Positions 20,270-30,151 of a stretch of DNA of 64,000 bases are shown here, in pieces (position 1 is the stretch's first letter; the number at the start of each line of letters is the position of its first letter). A model generated the notes under the pieces. It did no database searches. It saw only the letters and a program-made list of their open reading frames with translations, and was not told the origin of the DNA. The DNA comes from Rhizobium sullae (GTDB taxonomy: Bacteria > Pseudomonadota > Alphaproteobacteria > Rhizobiales > Rhizobiaceae). Both the position numbers and the translations under genes were made by a program. The stretch spans positions 3,172,501 through 3,236,500 of the forward strand of contig NZ_CP104143.1 of assembly GCF_025200715.1 (NCBI RefSeq), read 5' to 3'.

Positions 20270-21511
20270 TCAGCTCCGGTAGTCGCCGTTGATCGCCACA
20301 TACTCCTTTGTGAGGTCGCAGGTCCAGACCGTAGCGGTACCCGCGCCGAGCCCGATATCGACTTTGACAGGAATATCCTGCTTCTTCATCACATTCGAGG
20401 CGGCTTCCTCCGAGTAATCGGGGTCGCGCTCACCGTTAACGGCAACACGGACATCGCCGAACCAGATGGCAAGCCGATCGCGATCGGCCATCTCGCCGGC
20501 CTTGCCGACGGCCATGACGATACGGCCCCAATTGGCGTCTTCGCCGGCGGCAGCCGTCTTCACCAGGGGCGAATTGGCGATCGAAAGAGCAATGCGCTTG
20601 GCCGCCGCGTCGCTCTCGGCACCGGTCACAGTGATTTCCAGCATCTTGGTGGCGCCTTCGCCATCGCGGCAGACTTGCAGCGACAAATCCTTCAGCACTT
20701 CATTGAGCGCTGCGCGGAAGGCGGCAAGGCGCGGATCGTCGGCACGCTCGATGCGGACCTGGCCGTCCTCGGCCGCGGCAGCCGTCGCAAACAGCATCAG
20801 CGTATCGGAAGTGGACGTATCACTATCCACCGTCATCGAATTGAAGGTCGGGCCGACGCCATTCGAAAGCAGGGACTGCAAAGCGGCAGGCGCGATGTCG
20901 GCATCGGTAACGACGAAAGAAAGCATGGTCGCCATGTCGGGTGCGATCATCCCGGCGCCCTTGGCAATGCCGTTAATCGTCACCTTTACACCGGCGATTT
21001 CGGCACTGCGGGTCGAAACCTTCGGATAGGTGTCCGTGGTCATGATCGCTTTGGCGGCTTCGAACCAGATATCGCTGGCCGCCTCCGCATGCATTCGATC
21101 GAGAACGCCTGCGAATTTCGTTGCATCCAGTGGCTCCCCGATCACGCCGGTCGAGGCCAGATAGACTTCGTTCTCGGCGCAGCCGACGGCTGTGGCAGCC
21201 GACTTCGCCGTCAATGCGGTTGCCTGGCGTCCCTTCAGACCGGTGAAGGCATTGGCGTTGCCGGAATTGACAACGACGGCTCGCGCCACGCCATGCGGCA
21301 GATTGGCGCGGCAGAAATCGACCGGCGCCGACGGGCACTTCGATCGCGTGAAGACCCCGGCAACGGCCGCCGGCTTGTCGAAGACCATCATCAGCACGTC
21401 CGTCCGGTTCTTATACTTGATGCCTGCAGAAGCGGTCGCCATGCGCAAACCGCGCAGCGCGGGCATCGTGGCAAAGGTTTTCGGAGCGAGCGGAGAAACA
21501 GAACCGGACAT
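20270..21511 (-). CDS. argJ: Bifunctional ornithine acetyltransferase/N-acetylglutamate synthase
   Basis: Recycles the acetyl group in arginine synthesis: it moves acetyl from N-acetylornithine to glutamate and may also use acetyl-CoA. The 413 residues are full length. The precursor cuts itself before a conserved threonine; this is T195 in [16 protein letters not shown], giving alpha and beta chains. Oxyanion residues are expected in the segment [10 protein letters not shown] (about 119-128). It follows the parvulin gene and precedes the GNAT gene by seven bases, all leftward. A hairpin in the gap before it may separate it from the parvulin transcript. Confidence 0.96.
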   Translation of the reverse strand: MSGSVSPLAPKTFATMPALRGLRMATASAGIKYKNRTDVLMMVFDKPAAVAGVFTRSKCPSAPVDFCRANLPHGVARAVVVNSGNANAFTGLKGRQATALTAKSAATAVGCAENEVYLASTGVIGEPLDATKFAGVLDRMHAEAASDIWFEAAKAIMTTDTYPKVSTRSAEIAGVKVTINGIAKGAGMIAPDMATMLSFVVTDADIAPAALQSLLSNGVGPTFNSMTVDSDTSTSDTLMLFATAAAAEDGQVRIERADDPRLAAFRAALNEVLKDLSLQVCRDGEGATKMLEITVTGAESDAAAKRIALSIANSPLVKTAAAGEDANWGRIVMAVGKAGEMADRDRLAIWFGDVRVAVNGERDPDYSEEAASNVMKKQDIPVKVDIGLGAGTATVWTCDLTKEYVAINGDYRS

Positions 21512-21593
21512 AATGATCGACCTGGCTATGGGGCATTTCCAGGCGAAGTGGAAACCGGTTCGCCGTCCGGAAATGCAAAAACAGAGGATAGTG

Positions 21594-21619
21594 AAGGGCC
21601 CCGGCAGAACCGGGCCCTT
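21594..21619 (-). terminator. Hairpin after the parvulin gene, possible terminator
   Basis: AAGGGCCCCGG (21594-21604) pairs with CCGGGCCCTT (21610-21619) with one bulged C. It lies nine bases past the parvulin stop. On the minus strand no U-tract follows directly; a TTTTT run comes only about 15 bases later. It may attenuate read-through into argJ rather than stop it. Confidence 0.4.
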
Positions 21620-21627
21620 GATGGAAT

Positions 21628-22503
21628 TTACTGCTGCGGCTGCGTTGTTGGCGCCTGCTGCTTGTTCGCGTCGTCGTAGCCCTTGCGGAGCGTTTCGTCC
21701 ATGATATCGACCTTGGACGTTTCCTTCGCTTTGGCGAGGAGCGCAAGATACTTGTCACGCATGACGAGCTGACGAACCTGGTCCTTGACCTGATCGAACG
21801 GCGGCGGCGGAGCGTCGCGCTTGTCTTCAACCTTGATGACGTGGAAGCCGAAATCGGTCTTCACCGGCGTCTTGGAATAGGTGCCCTTTTCGAGAGAGAA
21901 GGCTGCATCCTCGAATTCCTTGACCATGCGGCCCTTGGTAAAATAGCCGAGATCGCCGCCGTCAGCCTTATTCGGGTCGGTGGACTTTTCCTTCGCAAGG
22001 CTTGCGAAGTCCTTGCCGCCATCGAGCTGCTTGATGACGTCCTTGGCCTCGTCCTCCGTCTTCACGAGGATGTGGCGGGCGTGAACTTCTTCCTGCTTCG
22101 GAAGGGCTGCGACTTCCTTGTCATAGCGCACCTTCACTTCATCGTCGGTAACGGTATCGACGACATGTTTCTTGAAATAGGCATTATGCAGTTCCCGATC
22201 CGAGAGATACTGTACGCGCTTCTTGAATTCGCTGGTCTGATCGAGCTTCTCGGCGGAGGCATCGGCGGCGAGCAGCTTGACGTCAATCGCAGCCGAAAGC
22301 GCAGCAACCTTCTTCTGATCGTCCGGAAGCTGTGCGAGCTGGGGATCGAGGTTGGCGACGGCTAGATCGAGTTCCGACTGATGGATCTCAAGATCGCCGA
22401 CCTTAGCAACGACGGCATCCGGCTTGTCTTCCGCATAGACCGGCGCCTGGAGCGCAACAAAAGTTGCAAGCGCCATCACGGCGAGTTTGTTGTAGCTCAA
22501 CAT
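21628..22503 (-). CDS. Parvulin-type periplasmic peptidyl-prolyl isomerase
   Basis: SurA/PrsA-like folding helper of 291 residues. A Sec signal peptide is present ([20 protein letters not shown]), with a probable cut after VYA at residue 24. An N-terminal SurA-like helical region (30-125) precedes the parvulin domain (about 130-225), which shows [19 protein letters not shown] and [21 protein letters not shown]. The C-terminus is Gln-rich. The frame begins one codon earlier with TTG, but the ATG at 22503, preceded by AAAGG, is the better start. It is divergent from secA, which exports such proteins. Confidence 0.93.
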   Translation of the reverse strand: MLSYNKLAVMALATFVALQAPVYAEDKPDAVVAKVGDLEIHQSELDLAVANLDPQLAQLPDDQKKVAALSAAIDVKLLAADASAEKLDQTSEFKKRVQYLSDRELHNAYFKKHVVDTVTDDEVKVRYDKEVAALPKQEEVHARHILVKTEDEAKDVIKQLDGGKDFASLAKEKSTDPNKADGGDLGYFTKGRMVKEFEDAAFSLEKGTYSKTPVKTDFGFHVIKVEDKRDAPPPPFDQVKDQVRQLVMRDKYLALLAKAKETSKVDIMDETLRKGYDDANKQQAPTTQPQQ

Positions 22504-22751
22504 CAAATAACCTTTCAGAGTTACACCACCGGCTTCAGCATTCGTGAATCCAGCCCAAAACAGCCATCAACACTGGAATGTGGCCTTTCTATATCAGCCA
22601 AATCCGTTGACATCATTCGACCCCCCTCTTATCTGTCACGCAACCTCGCGTCCAGAAAAGTTTCCTGGCGTTTTCGACACGTGTGCCTGATTTTCGGCTG
22701 GGTGTGCGTGTAAGAAAAGCCAGAGATGAATATTGAGAAAGGACCAGTCAT

Positions 22752-25466
22752 ATGGTCAGCTTCGGCGGTCTCGCCCGCAAAATATTTGGCTCTGCCAACG
22801 ACCGCCGCGTGCGGTCGTTCCAGCCGAACGTCGCCGCCATCAACTCGATTGAAGAGAAGACGAAGGCCTTGAGCGACGAGCAGCTCGCCGCCCAGACGGT
22901 CGAGTTCCGCAAGATGCTGGCGGACGGCAAGACGCTTGACGACATCCTCGTTCCGGCATTCGCCGTCGTGCGCGAAGCTTCGCGCCGCGTCCTCGGCCTG
23001 CGGCCCTTTGACGTGCAGCTTGTCGGCGGCATGATCCTGCATTCCAACGCCATCGCCGAAATGAAGACCGGCGAAGGTAAGACGCTGGTTGCGACGCTGC
23101 CGGTTTACCTGAATGCGCTTTCCGGCAAGGGTGTCCACGTCGTCACCGTCAACGACTACCTCGCCCGCCGCGACGCGGCCAACATGGGTCGCATCTATAA
23201 CTTCCTCGGGCTTACCACGGGCGTCATCGTTCATGGTCTGTCGGACGAGGAGCGCGCTGCCGCCTACAAATGCGACGTCACCTACGCGACCAACAACGAA
23301 CTCGGCTTCGATTATCTTCGCGACAACATGAAGTACGAGAAGGGCCAGATGGTTCAGCGCGGCCATAACTTCGCCATCGTCGACGAAGTGGACTCGATCC
23401 TGGTCGACGAAGCGCGCACGCCGCTTATCATCTCCGGTCCGCTCGACGACCGCTCCGATCTCTACAATACGATCGACGCCTTTATTCCGCTCTTGTCGGA
23501 AGAAGATTACGAAATCGACGAGAAGCAACGTTCGGCGAACTTTTCCGAAGTTGGTACTGAAAAGCTCGAAGGTCTGCTGAAGGCGGCGGACCTCCTGAAA
23601 GGCAGCGCGCTCTACGACATAGAAAACGTTGCGATCGTTCACCACGTCAACAATGCGCTGAAGGCTCACAAGCTCTTCCAGCGTGACAAGGACTACATCG
23701 TCCGCAACGACGAAATCGTCATCATCGACGAATTCACCGGCCGAATGATGCCGGGCCGCCGCTATTCGGAAGGGCAGCATCAGGCGCTGGAAGCCAAGGA
23801 AAAGGTACAGATCCAGCCGGAAAACCAAACGCTGGCGCAGATCACCTTCCAGAACTATTTCCGCATGTACGACAAGCTCGCCGGCATGACTGGTACGGCG
23901 CAGACGGAAGCGGAAGAATTCGCCAACATCTACGGCCTCGACGTCGTCGAAGTGCCGACGAACCTGCCGATCCAGCGTCTCGACGAAGACGACGAGGTCT
24001 ACCGGACCTTTGAGGAAAAATACAAAGCGATCATCGCCGAGATAGCGGACGCCCAGAAGCGCGGCCAGCCGGTGCTTGTCGGCACAACCTCCATCGAAAA
24101 ATCCGAACTTCTGGCTGAACTGATGCGCAAGCAGGGTTTCAAGGACTTCCAGGTCCTGAACGCCCGCTATCACGAGCAGGAAGCCTATATCGTTGCGCAG
24201 GCCGGCGTACCGGGCGCGGTCACGATCGCAACCAACATGGCGGGCCGCGGCACCGACATTCAGCTCGGCGGCAACCTCGACATGCGCATCGAGCGCGAGC
24301 TTGGCGAAGTCGAGCCCGGTCCGGAGCGCGACGCCAAGATTTCGGCGATCACCGCGGAGATCCAGAAACTCAAGGAGCAGGCGATCACTGCCGGCGGTCT
24401 CTACGTCATCGCGACGGAGCGCCATGAAAGCCGCCGCATCGACAATCAGCTCCGTGGCCGTTCCGGCCGTCAGGGTGACCCGGGCCGCTCCAAGTTCTAC
24501 CTGTCGCTTCAGGACGACCTGATGCGCATCTTCGGCTCCGACCGCATGGACGGCATGCTGCAGAAGCTCGGTCTCAAGGAAGGCGAGGCAATCGTTCATC
24601 CGTGGATCAACAAGGCTCTGGAGCGCGCCCAGAAGAAGGTCGAGGCCCGCAACTTCGATATCCGCAAGAACCTGCTGAAGTATGACGACGTTCTGAACGA
24701 TCAGCGCAAGGTGATCTTCGAGCAGCGCCTTGAACTGATGGAGGCTTCGAACATCTCCGAGACGGTTTCCGACATGCGCCGCGAGGTCATCGAAGACCTC
24801 GTTGAGAAGCACATTCCCGAGCGTGCCTATGCCGAGCAGTGGGATGCTGCCGGACTGAGGGAGCAGGTCGCCGCGCTTCTCAACCTCGATCTGCCAATCG
24901 AGGATTGGGTGAAGGAAGAAGGCATTGCCGAGGACGACATTCGCGAGCGCCTGACCGAAGCTGCCAACGCCGCCTTCACCGAAAAGGCAGAGCGCTTCGG
25001 CCCGGATATCATGCATTATGTCGAGCGTTCGATCGTGATGCAGACGCTGGACCATCTCTGGCGCGAGCATATCGTCAACCTTGATCACCTGCGTTCCGTC
25101 ATCGGCTTCCGCGGATATGCCCAGCGCGATCCGCTGCAGGAATACAAGTCCGAAGCCTTCGAGCTCTTCCAGACGCTGCTGAACAGCCTGCGCCAGGCAG
25201 TGACCGCGCAGATGATGCGCGTCGAACTGGTCCAGCAGGCGCCCGCCGAGCCGGAACTGCCGGTCATGCACGCCCAGCACCTGGACCCCGACACGGGCGA
25301 GAACGATTTCGGGCCGGTCTATCAGGCATCCGAAGTGACCGTCTCTCCGGAAAATCGGGATCCGAACAACCCCTCCACCTGGGGCAAGGTCGGCCGCAAC
25401 GAGTCCTGCCCCTGCGGTTCGGGCAAGAAATTCAAGCATTGCCACGGTGCATTTGCCGAAGCCTGA
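22752..25466 (+). CDS. secA: Preprotein translocase ATPase SecA
   Basis: Motor that pushes unfolded secretory proteins through SecYEG. The 904 residues contain nucleotide-binding domain 1 with Walker A GEGKT (107-111), the [20 protein letters not shown]-box segment, the preprotein cross-linking domain, nucleotide-binding domain 2 with [13 protein letters not shown], and the helical scaffold. The C-terminus is a zinc-binding SEC-C motif with C886, C888, C897 and H898 ([14 protein letters not shown]) for SecB and lipid contact. AAAGGA precedes the ATG at 22752. It is monocistronic, ending in a strong terminator. Confidence 0.98.
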   Translation: MVSFGGLARKIFGSANDRRVRSFQPNVAAINSIEEKTKALSDEQLAAQTVEFRKMLADGKTLDDILVPAFAVVREASRRVLGLRPFDVQLVGGMILHSNAIAEMKTGEGKTLVATLPVYLNALSGKGVHVVTVNDYLARRDAANMGRIYNFLGLTTGVIVHGLSDEERAAAYKCDVTYATNNELGFDYLRDNMKYEKGQMVQRGHNFAIVDEVDSILVDEARTPLIISGPLDDRSDLYNTIDAFIPLLSEEDYEIDEKQRSANFSEVGTEKLEGLLKAADLLKGSALYDIENVAIVHHVNNALKAHKLFQRDKDYIVRNDEIVIIDEFTGRMMPGRRYSEGQHQALEAKEKVQIQPENQTLAQITFQNYFRMYDKLAGMTGTAQTEAEEFANIYGLDVVEVPTNLPIQRLDEDDEVYRTFEEKYKAIIAEIADAQKRGQPVLVGTTSIEKSELLAELMRKQGFKDFQVLNARYHEQEAYIVAQAGVPGAVTIATNMAGRGTDIQLGGNLDMRIERELGEVEPGPERDAKISAITAEIQKLKEQAITAGGLYVIATERHESRRIDNQLRGRSGRQGDPGRSKFYLSLQDDLMRIFGSDRMDGMLQKLGLKEGEAIVHPWINKALERAQKKVEARNFDIRKNLLKYDDVLNDQRKVIFEQRLELMEASNISETVSDMRREVIEDLVEKHIPERAYAEQWDAAGLREQVAALLNLDLPIEDWVKEEGIAEDDIRERLTEAANAAFTEKAERFGPDIMHYVERSIVMQTLDHLWREHIVNLDHLRSVIGFRGYAQRDPLQEYKSEAFELFQTLLNSLRQAVTAQMMRVELVQQAPAEPELPVMHAQHLDPDTGENDFGPVYQASEVTVSPENRDPNNPSTWGKVGRNESCPCGSGKKFKHCHGAFAEA

Positions 25467-25483
25467 GCAACAGCAGGAAGCTC

Positions 25484-25518
25484 AAGAAATGCCGCCTCGG
25501 GCGGCATTTCTTTTGTGT
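25484..25518 (+). terminator. Intrinsic terminator of secA
   Basis: A perfect 13-bp stem, AAGAAATGCCGCC (25484-25496) against GGCGGCATTTCTT (25500-25512), closes a TCG loop and runs into further T residues. It starts 17 bases after the secA stop. Being A/T-rich at both flanks, it could act in both directions, but no leftward gene approaches it. Confidence 0.85.
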
Positions 25519-25628
25519 GAATTGCGCTGGCGGTTAAGGATAATGTGCTCGCCACAACCGTTTCTTAACCCTGATCTGGCAAGACTTCCGATACGAATTG
25601 CCTGAGTTCAGAGTGTTGCGTGTTCGTA

Positions 25629-27041
25629 ATGGCGGTCATTGAAACAGCGGAAAGACTGCTGCCTGCGGGCCTGCGTCCGGCGGGGGGCCGACTGCTTCGC
25701 ATGCTTGCCGCAGTTCTGACCGGACACGGCGACAAGGCAACCGCACAGCGCATGGCGCTCACCGCCTTTTCGATCCGCATCCTGAGCGCCGCCCTCGCCT
25801 TCATTTCCCAGATCATTCTCGCGCGCCTCATGGGCGAATATGAATACGGGATCTTCGTGTTTGTCTGGGTTCTGATCGTCCTGTTCGGCGATCTCTCGTG
25901 TCTCGGCTTTCACACGGCGATCGTTCGTTTCCTGCCGCAATACAAGGCTGTGGGTGCCTTTGAGGAAATTCGTGGCCTGACGGGAACGGCCCGCGTCTTC
26001 GCCATGCTTTCCGGAACGCTGGTGATGGCTGCCGGTATGGCAGGACTGCATTTCCTGGGTGACAGGATCGAGCCCTACTATCTCGTTCCCGTCTTCCTCG
26101 GCCTTCTCGCCATGCCGATGATCGCGCTCGGCGACATTCTGGAAGGCACCTCGCGCGCCAATCACTGGCCCGTCATGGCGCTAAGCCCCGTCTACATCAT
26201 CCGGCCTGTGCTCATCATTCTCTTCATGCTGATGGCGATCGGCGCCGGTGTGGAGCATTCCGCCGTCACCGCCATGAAGGCCGCGCTGGCCGCAGCCTAT
26301 GTCACCACCCTCGGCCAATATATCGCGACTCTTTTCCGCCTGCGCCGCCACTATAGCGAAGGACCGCGCAAGGTCGATTTCCTCAATTGGCTGAACATCG
26401 CCTTCCCGATTTTCCTGGTCGAAGGCGTGAGCTTCCTCTTGACCAACTCGGACGTCCTTGTCGTCGGCATCTTCCTCGAGCCGCACGACGTGGCGATCTA
26501 TTTTGCCGCGGCAAAAACGATAGCGCTGGTGCATTTCATCATGTTCTCGGTAAAGGCTGCCTCCGGTCCGCGCTTTTCCAGCATTATCGCAGCCGGCACC
26601 CGCGAGCAGCTTGCCGCAGCGGCGATAGACGCTGCGCGGTGGACCTTCTGGCCGGCACTCGCCATCGGGCTTGCAGTCGTGGCATTCGGCCACCTTCTGC
26701 TGTCGCTTTTCGGCGGCGCCTTTACCGCAGGTTATGTCCTGATGGCGATCCTGCTTGCGGGCATCCTGGCCAAAGCCCTCGTCGGCCCGGCCGAAACGCT
26801 GCTGATGATGGCCGGAAAGCAAAACCTCTGTGTTGCCCTCTATGTCGCCGCGCTCACGGCAAACGTCTCCTTGAACATCGCCCTGATCCCGCACCTCGGC
26901 ACCATCGGCACCGCTATTGCGACGGCATCGGCAATGGGTGTGGAAGCGATCCTGCTGCACATCGCCGTGCGCCGGGCGCTCGGCATTGTCCTTTTTGCGT
27001 TCAGCCACCCGCCGGCAACAATAGAAACGAGAGTCCGATAA
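25629..27041 (+). CDS. Polysaccharide flippase of the MOP superfamily
   Basis: Inner-membrane protein of 470 residues with about 12-14 hydrophobic helices, read as a Wzx-type or lipopolysaccharide-biosynthesis flippase. Helix one is preceded by the usual cytoplasmic segment KATAQRMALTAFSIRILSA. Such proteins move lipid-linked sugars across the membrane; the substrate is unknown. The frame allows a GTG at 25620, but the ATG at 25629 is preferred. Its TAA shares one base with the ATG of the next gene (27041), so translation is coupled to a FemAB-like acyltransferase. No glycosyltransferase is adjacent, unlike in typical polysaccharide clusters. Confidence 0.85.
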   Translation: MAVIETAERLLPAGLRPAGGRLLRMLAAVLTGHGDKATAQRMALTAFSIRILSAALAFISQIILARLMGEYEYGIFVFVWVLIVLFGDLSCLGFHTAIVRFLPQYKAVGAFEEIRGLTGTARVFAMLSGTLVMAAGMAGLHFLGDRIEPYYLVPVFLGLLAMPMIALGDILEGTSRANHWPVMALSPVYIIRPVLIILFMLMAIGAGVEHSAVTAMKAALAAAYVTTLGQYIATLFRLRRHYSEGPRKVDFLNWLNIAFPIFLVEGVSFLLTNSDVLVVGIFLEPHDVAIYFAAAKTIALVHFIMFSVKAASGPRFSSIIAAGTREQLAAAAIDAARWTFWPALAIGLAVVAFGHLLLSLFGGAFTAGYVLMAILLAGILAKALVGPAETLLMMAGKQNLCVALYVAALTANVSLNIALIPHLGTIGTAIATASAMGVEAILLHIAVRRALGIVLFAFSHPPATIETRVR

Positions 27042-28318
27042 TGGTGCGTGTCCCCCCCGTCACCGAAAGCACAGATACCAATGCCAACCGCATGGTTCAC
27101 GAGCTTGCCTCGATACGCTTCGACCTGCCGCAGGCCGAAGCGCGCATTGAGATCGGGCGCCCGGGCCGCGAGCTCTGCCTCTATCCCGGCAAACTCGGCT
27201 ATGAATTGCAGGACGAATTGGATTTCCTTTCGAACCGCGCGATGGAGCCGAATGTTTTCTTCACCGGCCGCTTCCTCGCGCCCGCCATGCCGCGGCTTGA
27301 AGACCGGCAGGTGAATTTCGCGCTGATCCGCGACGAGAACGGCCAACGCAGCCGCTTGCGCTTCCTGATGCCGTTCTCCGTCGAAAGACCCGGCTTTGCC
27401 GTCGGCCCCTCGATCATCCGCGCATGGTCGAACAGCTTCGCACCGCTCGGCACTCCCCTGGTCGACGCAGAAGATGCAGCCGAGACGCTGGACAACCTTT
27501 TTGAGGGCTTGACGGCGCACGATCTGAACCTTCCTGCAACGCTGGTGCTGCCGGATATTCGCCTGAACGGCATCTTTGCCCGCGTGGCAAAGGCCGTCGC
27601 GCTGAGCCGCAACCTGCCGGTCACGGTCACCAATCCGTTCCAGCGGCCGATGCTGAAAAGCGAGGAAGACGCCATGGGTTATCTTGGTCATACCATCTCT
27701 TCCTCGCATATGAGAGAAATGCGCCGTCAGTGGCGGCAGCTGGAAGAGCTAGGCACTGCCGTTTATGTCGTTGCGCGGCAGCCCCGCGATGTTCATGCGC
27801 GGTTCGAGGAATTCCTGACAATGGAAGCCGGCGGCTGGAAAGGCAAGAAGCGTAGTGCGCTGGCGACCGACCGCTACCACACTGCCTTCGCCCGAGAAGC
27901 CGTCTCGAACCTCGCGGCGATCGACGCTGTGCGTATTCACACAATCGACCTGAACGGCAAGGCAATCGCGGCAACAGTCGTGCTGATGATGGGCGGCGAG
28001 GCCTACACCTGGAAGACAGCCTACAACGAGGCCTATGCCCGCTATTCACCGGGCAAGCTGCTGATGGCCGAACTGACGGAATGGCATCTCGACGATGCGA
28101 ATATCGTGCGTTCCGATTCCTGCGCGGTGCCGGATCATCCGATCATGAGCCGTTTCTGGCAGGAGCGCGAGGAAATGGGAACGCTGGTGATCGGCCTGAC
28201 GCAGAACGGCGACCGCGATGTCCGGCAGGCTGCCGCTCAGTTGCACATGTATCGCAGCACCCGCAATATGGCAAAGATGCTGCGCGAGAAGATCATATCG
28301 CTCACACGGCGCGGTTAG
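27041..28318 (+). CDS. FemAB/CelD-like GNAT acyltransferase
   Basis: A 425-residue cytosolic protein with a C-terminal GNAT domain of the Acetyltransf_6 (BioF2/CelD-like) type. The family block FEEFLTMEAGGWKGKKRSAL is at about 249-268, followed by SNLAAIDAVRIHTIDLNGKA and the YSPGKLLMAEL coenzyme-binding strand and helix. The N-terminal 200 residues are a diverged second lobe. Homologues are often found with cellulose or exopolysaccharide genes, where they may acylate sugars or amino sugars. The ATG overlaps the flippase stop by one base. The frame extends much further upstream inside the flippase gene, but that part is a shadow. The 3' end overlaps the opposing synthetase gene by 17 bases. 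Confidence 0.85.
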   Translation: MVRVPPVTESTDTNANRMVHELASIRFDLPQAEARIEIGRPGRELCLYPGKLGYELQDELDFLSNRAMEPNVFFTGRFLAPAMPRLEDRQVNFALIRDENGQRSRLRFLMPFSVERPGFAVGPSIIRAWSNSFAPLGTPLVDAEDAAETLDNLFEGLTAHDLNLPATLVLPDIRLNGIFARVAKAVALSRNLPVTVTNPFQRPMLKSEEDAMGYLGHTISSSHMREMRRQWRQLEELGTAVYVVARQPRDVHARFEEFLTMEAGGWKGKKRSALATDRYHTAFAREAVSNLAAIDAVRIHTIDLNGKAIAATVVLMMGGEAYTWKTAYNEAYARYSPGKLLMAELTEWHLDDANIVRSDSCAVPDHPIMSRFWQEREEMGTLVIGLTQNGDRDVRQAAAQLHMYRSTRNMAKMLREKIISLTRRG

Positions 28319-29942
28319 GCCCCTCGCCGGCCGCCTTTTCGCGCAGAAGTCTGCGGATGACCTTGCCTGTCGTCGTCAGCGGAAGTGCATCCACGAATTC
28401 CACCTCTCGCGGATATTCATGCATCGAAAGCCGCATCTTCACCCAGTCGCGGATTTCAGCGCCAAGCGCATCGCTGGGCGTGTGGTCAGGCGAAAGCACG
28501 ATATAAGCTTTGACGATCTCGGTACGCACCGCGTCCGGCTTGCCAACGACGGCGGCAAGCTGCACGGCCGGGTGGCCGGATAGACAGTCCTCGATTTCTG
28601 CGGGACCGATGCGATAGCCTGACGAGGTGATGACGTCATCGTCCCGGCCCTCGAATGTGACGTAACCCTCTTCATTCTGGTGAGCGAGATCCCCGGTCAG
28701 CAGCCAGCCGTTGATGAACTTCTTCCTGGTTGCCTCCTCGTCGTTCCAATAACCGAGGAACATCACCGGATCGGGCGCCTTGATAGCAATCTGGCCTGAC
28801 TCGCCGGCGGGCAACTCATCACCATTCTCGCCGATGATCGCGACCTGATGACCGGGAACCGCACGGCCGATCGCGCCGGCTTTCGTGACACCGTAGCCTG
28901 CACTCGAGGAGAGCACGAAATTGCACTCCGTCTGGCCATAGAATTCGTTGACGGAGATGCCGAGCGTCTGCCGCGCCCATTCATAGGTTTCTCGGCCGAG
29001 CGATTCGCCAGCGGAGCCGATTGTCCGCAGATTGAGATCGAATTTCGCACGGGGATCACTGATCGATTTCAGCAGACGCAGCGCTGTCGGCGGAATGAAG
29101 GCATTCCGCACCTTCATCTCGGCCATGATGCGATAGGCCATATCGGCGTCGAATTTCTGCGCCGGAGAGGAAACGACAGGAACGCCAAGCAGGAGGCTTG
29201 GCAGCAGCGCATTCAGCAGCCCGCCCGCCCAGGCCCAGTCGGACGGCGTCCAGACCTTGTCGCCGGGCTGCGGAAAACCTTCATGCGCAAATTGCATTCC
29301 GGGGATGTGGCCCGCCAGAACGCGATGGCCATGCAACGCGCCCTTCGGCGGCCCCGTCGTGCCTGATGTGAAGATCATCAACGCCGGATCGTCCGGGCTG
29401 GTCTTAGCAACGTCGAAAATCGGCGGATGCGCCTCGGCGAGTGCTCCGAAAGCAAGCGCTTCGCCGCCATCGATGCTGATAACCGTCCTAAGTTCCGGCA
29501 GGTTTTCGCGAATCTGGTTCACACGCTCGAGGCCGAAGGAGTTGGTGACGATCACGGCGGCGCCTGACGTTCTCAGTCGGTATTCCAGCGCTTCGACGCC
29601 GAAGAGCAGCGCGAGCGGCAGCACAATCGCGCCCATCTTGTAGATCGCCACATGGGCGATCACCGTCTCGAAACATTGCGGCAGAAGCAGCGCCACGCGA
29701 TCGCCACGGCGAATGCTAAGCGACCTTAATGCACTGGCAAAAGACGACGAGCGCTCCGCCAGCGCACCGTAGGTCATCGACAGATGGCGGCCATCCGGGC
29801 TGAAATGTTCAAGACAGATGCGTTCCGGCGCCTGCGCCGCCCATTCGTCGCTTACGGCACGCCCGATATTGAAATCTTCCGAAATCTCCCACGCAAAATC
29901 GCGATAAAGATCGTCATAGCGATCGCAGGCAGGCAGTCTCAT
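28302..29942 (-). CDS. AMP-dependent acyl-CoA synthetase
   Basis: ANL-family enzyme of 546 residues that activates a carboxylic acid through an acyl-adenylate to an acyl-CoA. Core motifs: the Ser/Thr/Gly-rich P-loop MIFTSGTTGPPKGALHGHR, the adenine-site YGQTECNF, the hinge region WLLTGDLAHQNEEGY and GRDDDVITSSGYRIGP, and the C-terminal catalytic lysine in LPLTTTGKVIRR. This pattern resembles the acetyl/medium-chain branch rather than true acetyl-CoA synthetase, which is longer. The substrate is not known. It is convergent with the GNAT gene (17-base overlap) and divergent from the aldo/keto reductase. Confidence 0.92.
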   Translation of the reverse strand: MRLPACDRYDDLYRDFAWEISEDFNIGRAVSDEWAAQAPERICLEHFSPDGRHLSMTYGALAERSSSFASALRSLSIRRGDRVALLLPQCFETVIAHVAIYKMGAIVLPLALLFGVEALEYRLRTSGAAVIVTNSFGLERVNQIRENLPELRTVISIDGGEALAFGALAEAHPPIFDVAKTSPDDPALMIFTSGTTGPPKGALHGHRVLAGHIPGMQFAHEGFPQPGDKVWTPSDWAWAGGLLNALLPSLLLGVPVVSSPAQKFDADMAYRIMAEMKVRNAFIPPTALRLLKSISDPRAKFDLNLRTIGSAGESLGRETYEWARQTLGISVNEFYGQTECNFVLSSSAGYGVTKAGAIGRAVPGHQVAIIGENGDELPAGESGQIAIKAPDPVMFLGYWNDEEATRKKFINGWLLTGDLAHQNEEGYVTFEGRDDDVITSSGYRIGPAEIEDCLSGHPAVQLAAVVGKPDAVRTEIVKAYIVLSPDHTPSDALGAEIRDWVKMRLSMHEYPREVEFVDALPLTTTGKVIRRLLREKAAGEGPNRAV

Positions 29943-30151
29943 GCTCGAAATCCAATGAGTGCTGCACCAGCTAACACTTTGCAGCGATCAAGCGCAAGAT
30001 CGCCGAATCGCGTGCTTCAAAGCTCCAGGGGTCATGACCGCGCCGATCTCCCTAAAATATACCTGTCCGGGATCGCTGACATTCTCACCCATTGCGCCCT
30101 ACATCATCCCGAGGCGTCTCGGGGCTTGAGATTCATTCACGGAGTCATTTC

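Noticed and set aside
20108..21679. A plus-strand open frame of 523 codons opposite argJ
   Set aside because: It mirrors argJ codon structure, is rich in His/Arg/Gly as antisense frames are here, and shows no family motif.
22629..25445. A minus-strand open frame of 938 codons opposite secA
   Set aside because: secA is beyond doubt; the opposite frame is open because of high GC and codon bias, has no recognisable domains and no ribosome site.
26387..27040. N-terminal extension of the FemAB-like acyltransferase frame
   Set aside because: This part lies inside the flippase gene in another frame and does not resemble protein; the ATG at 27041 starts the real gene.
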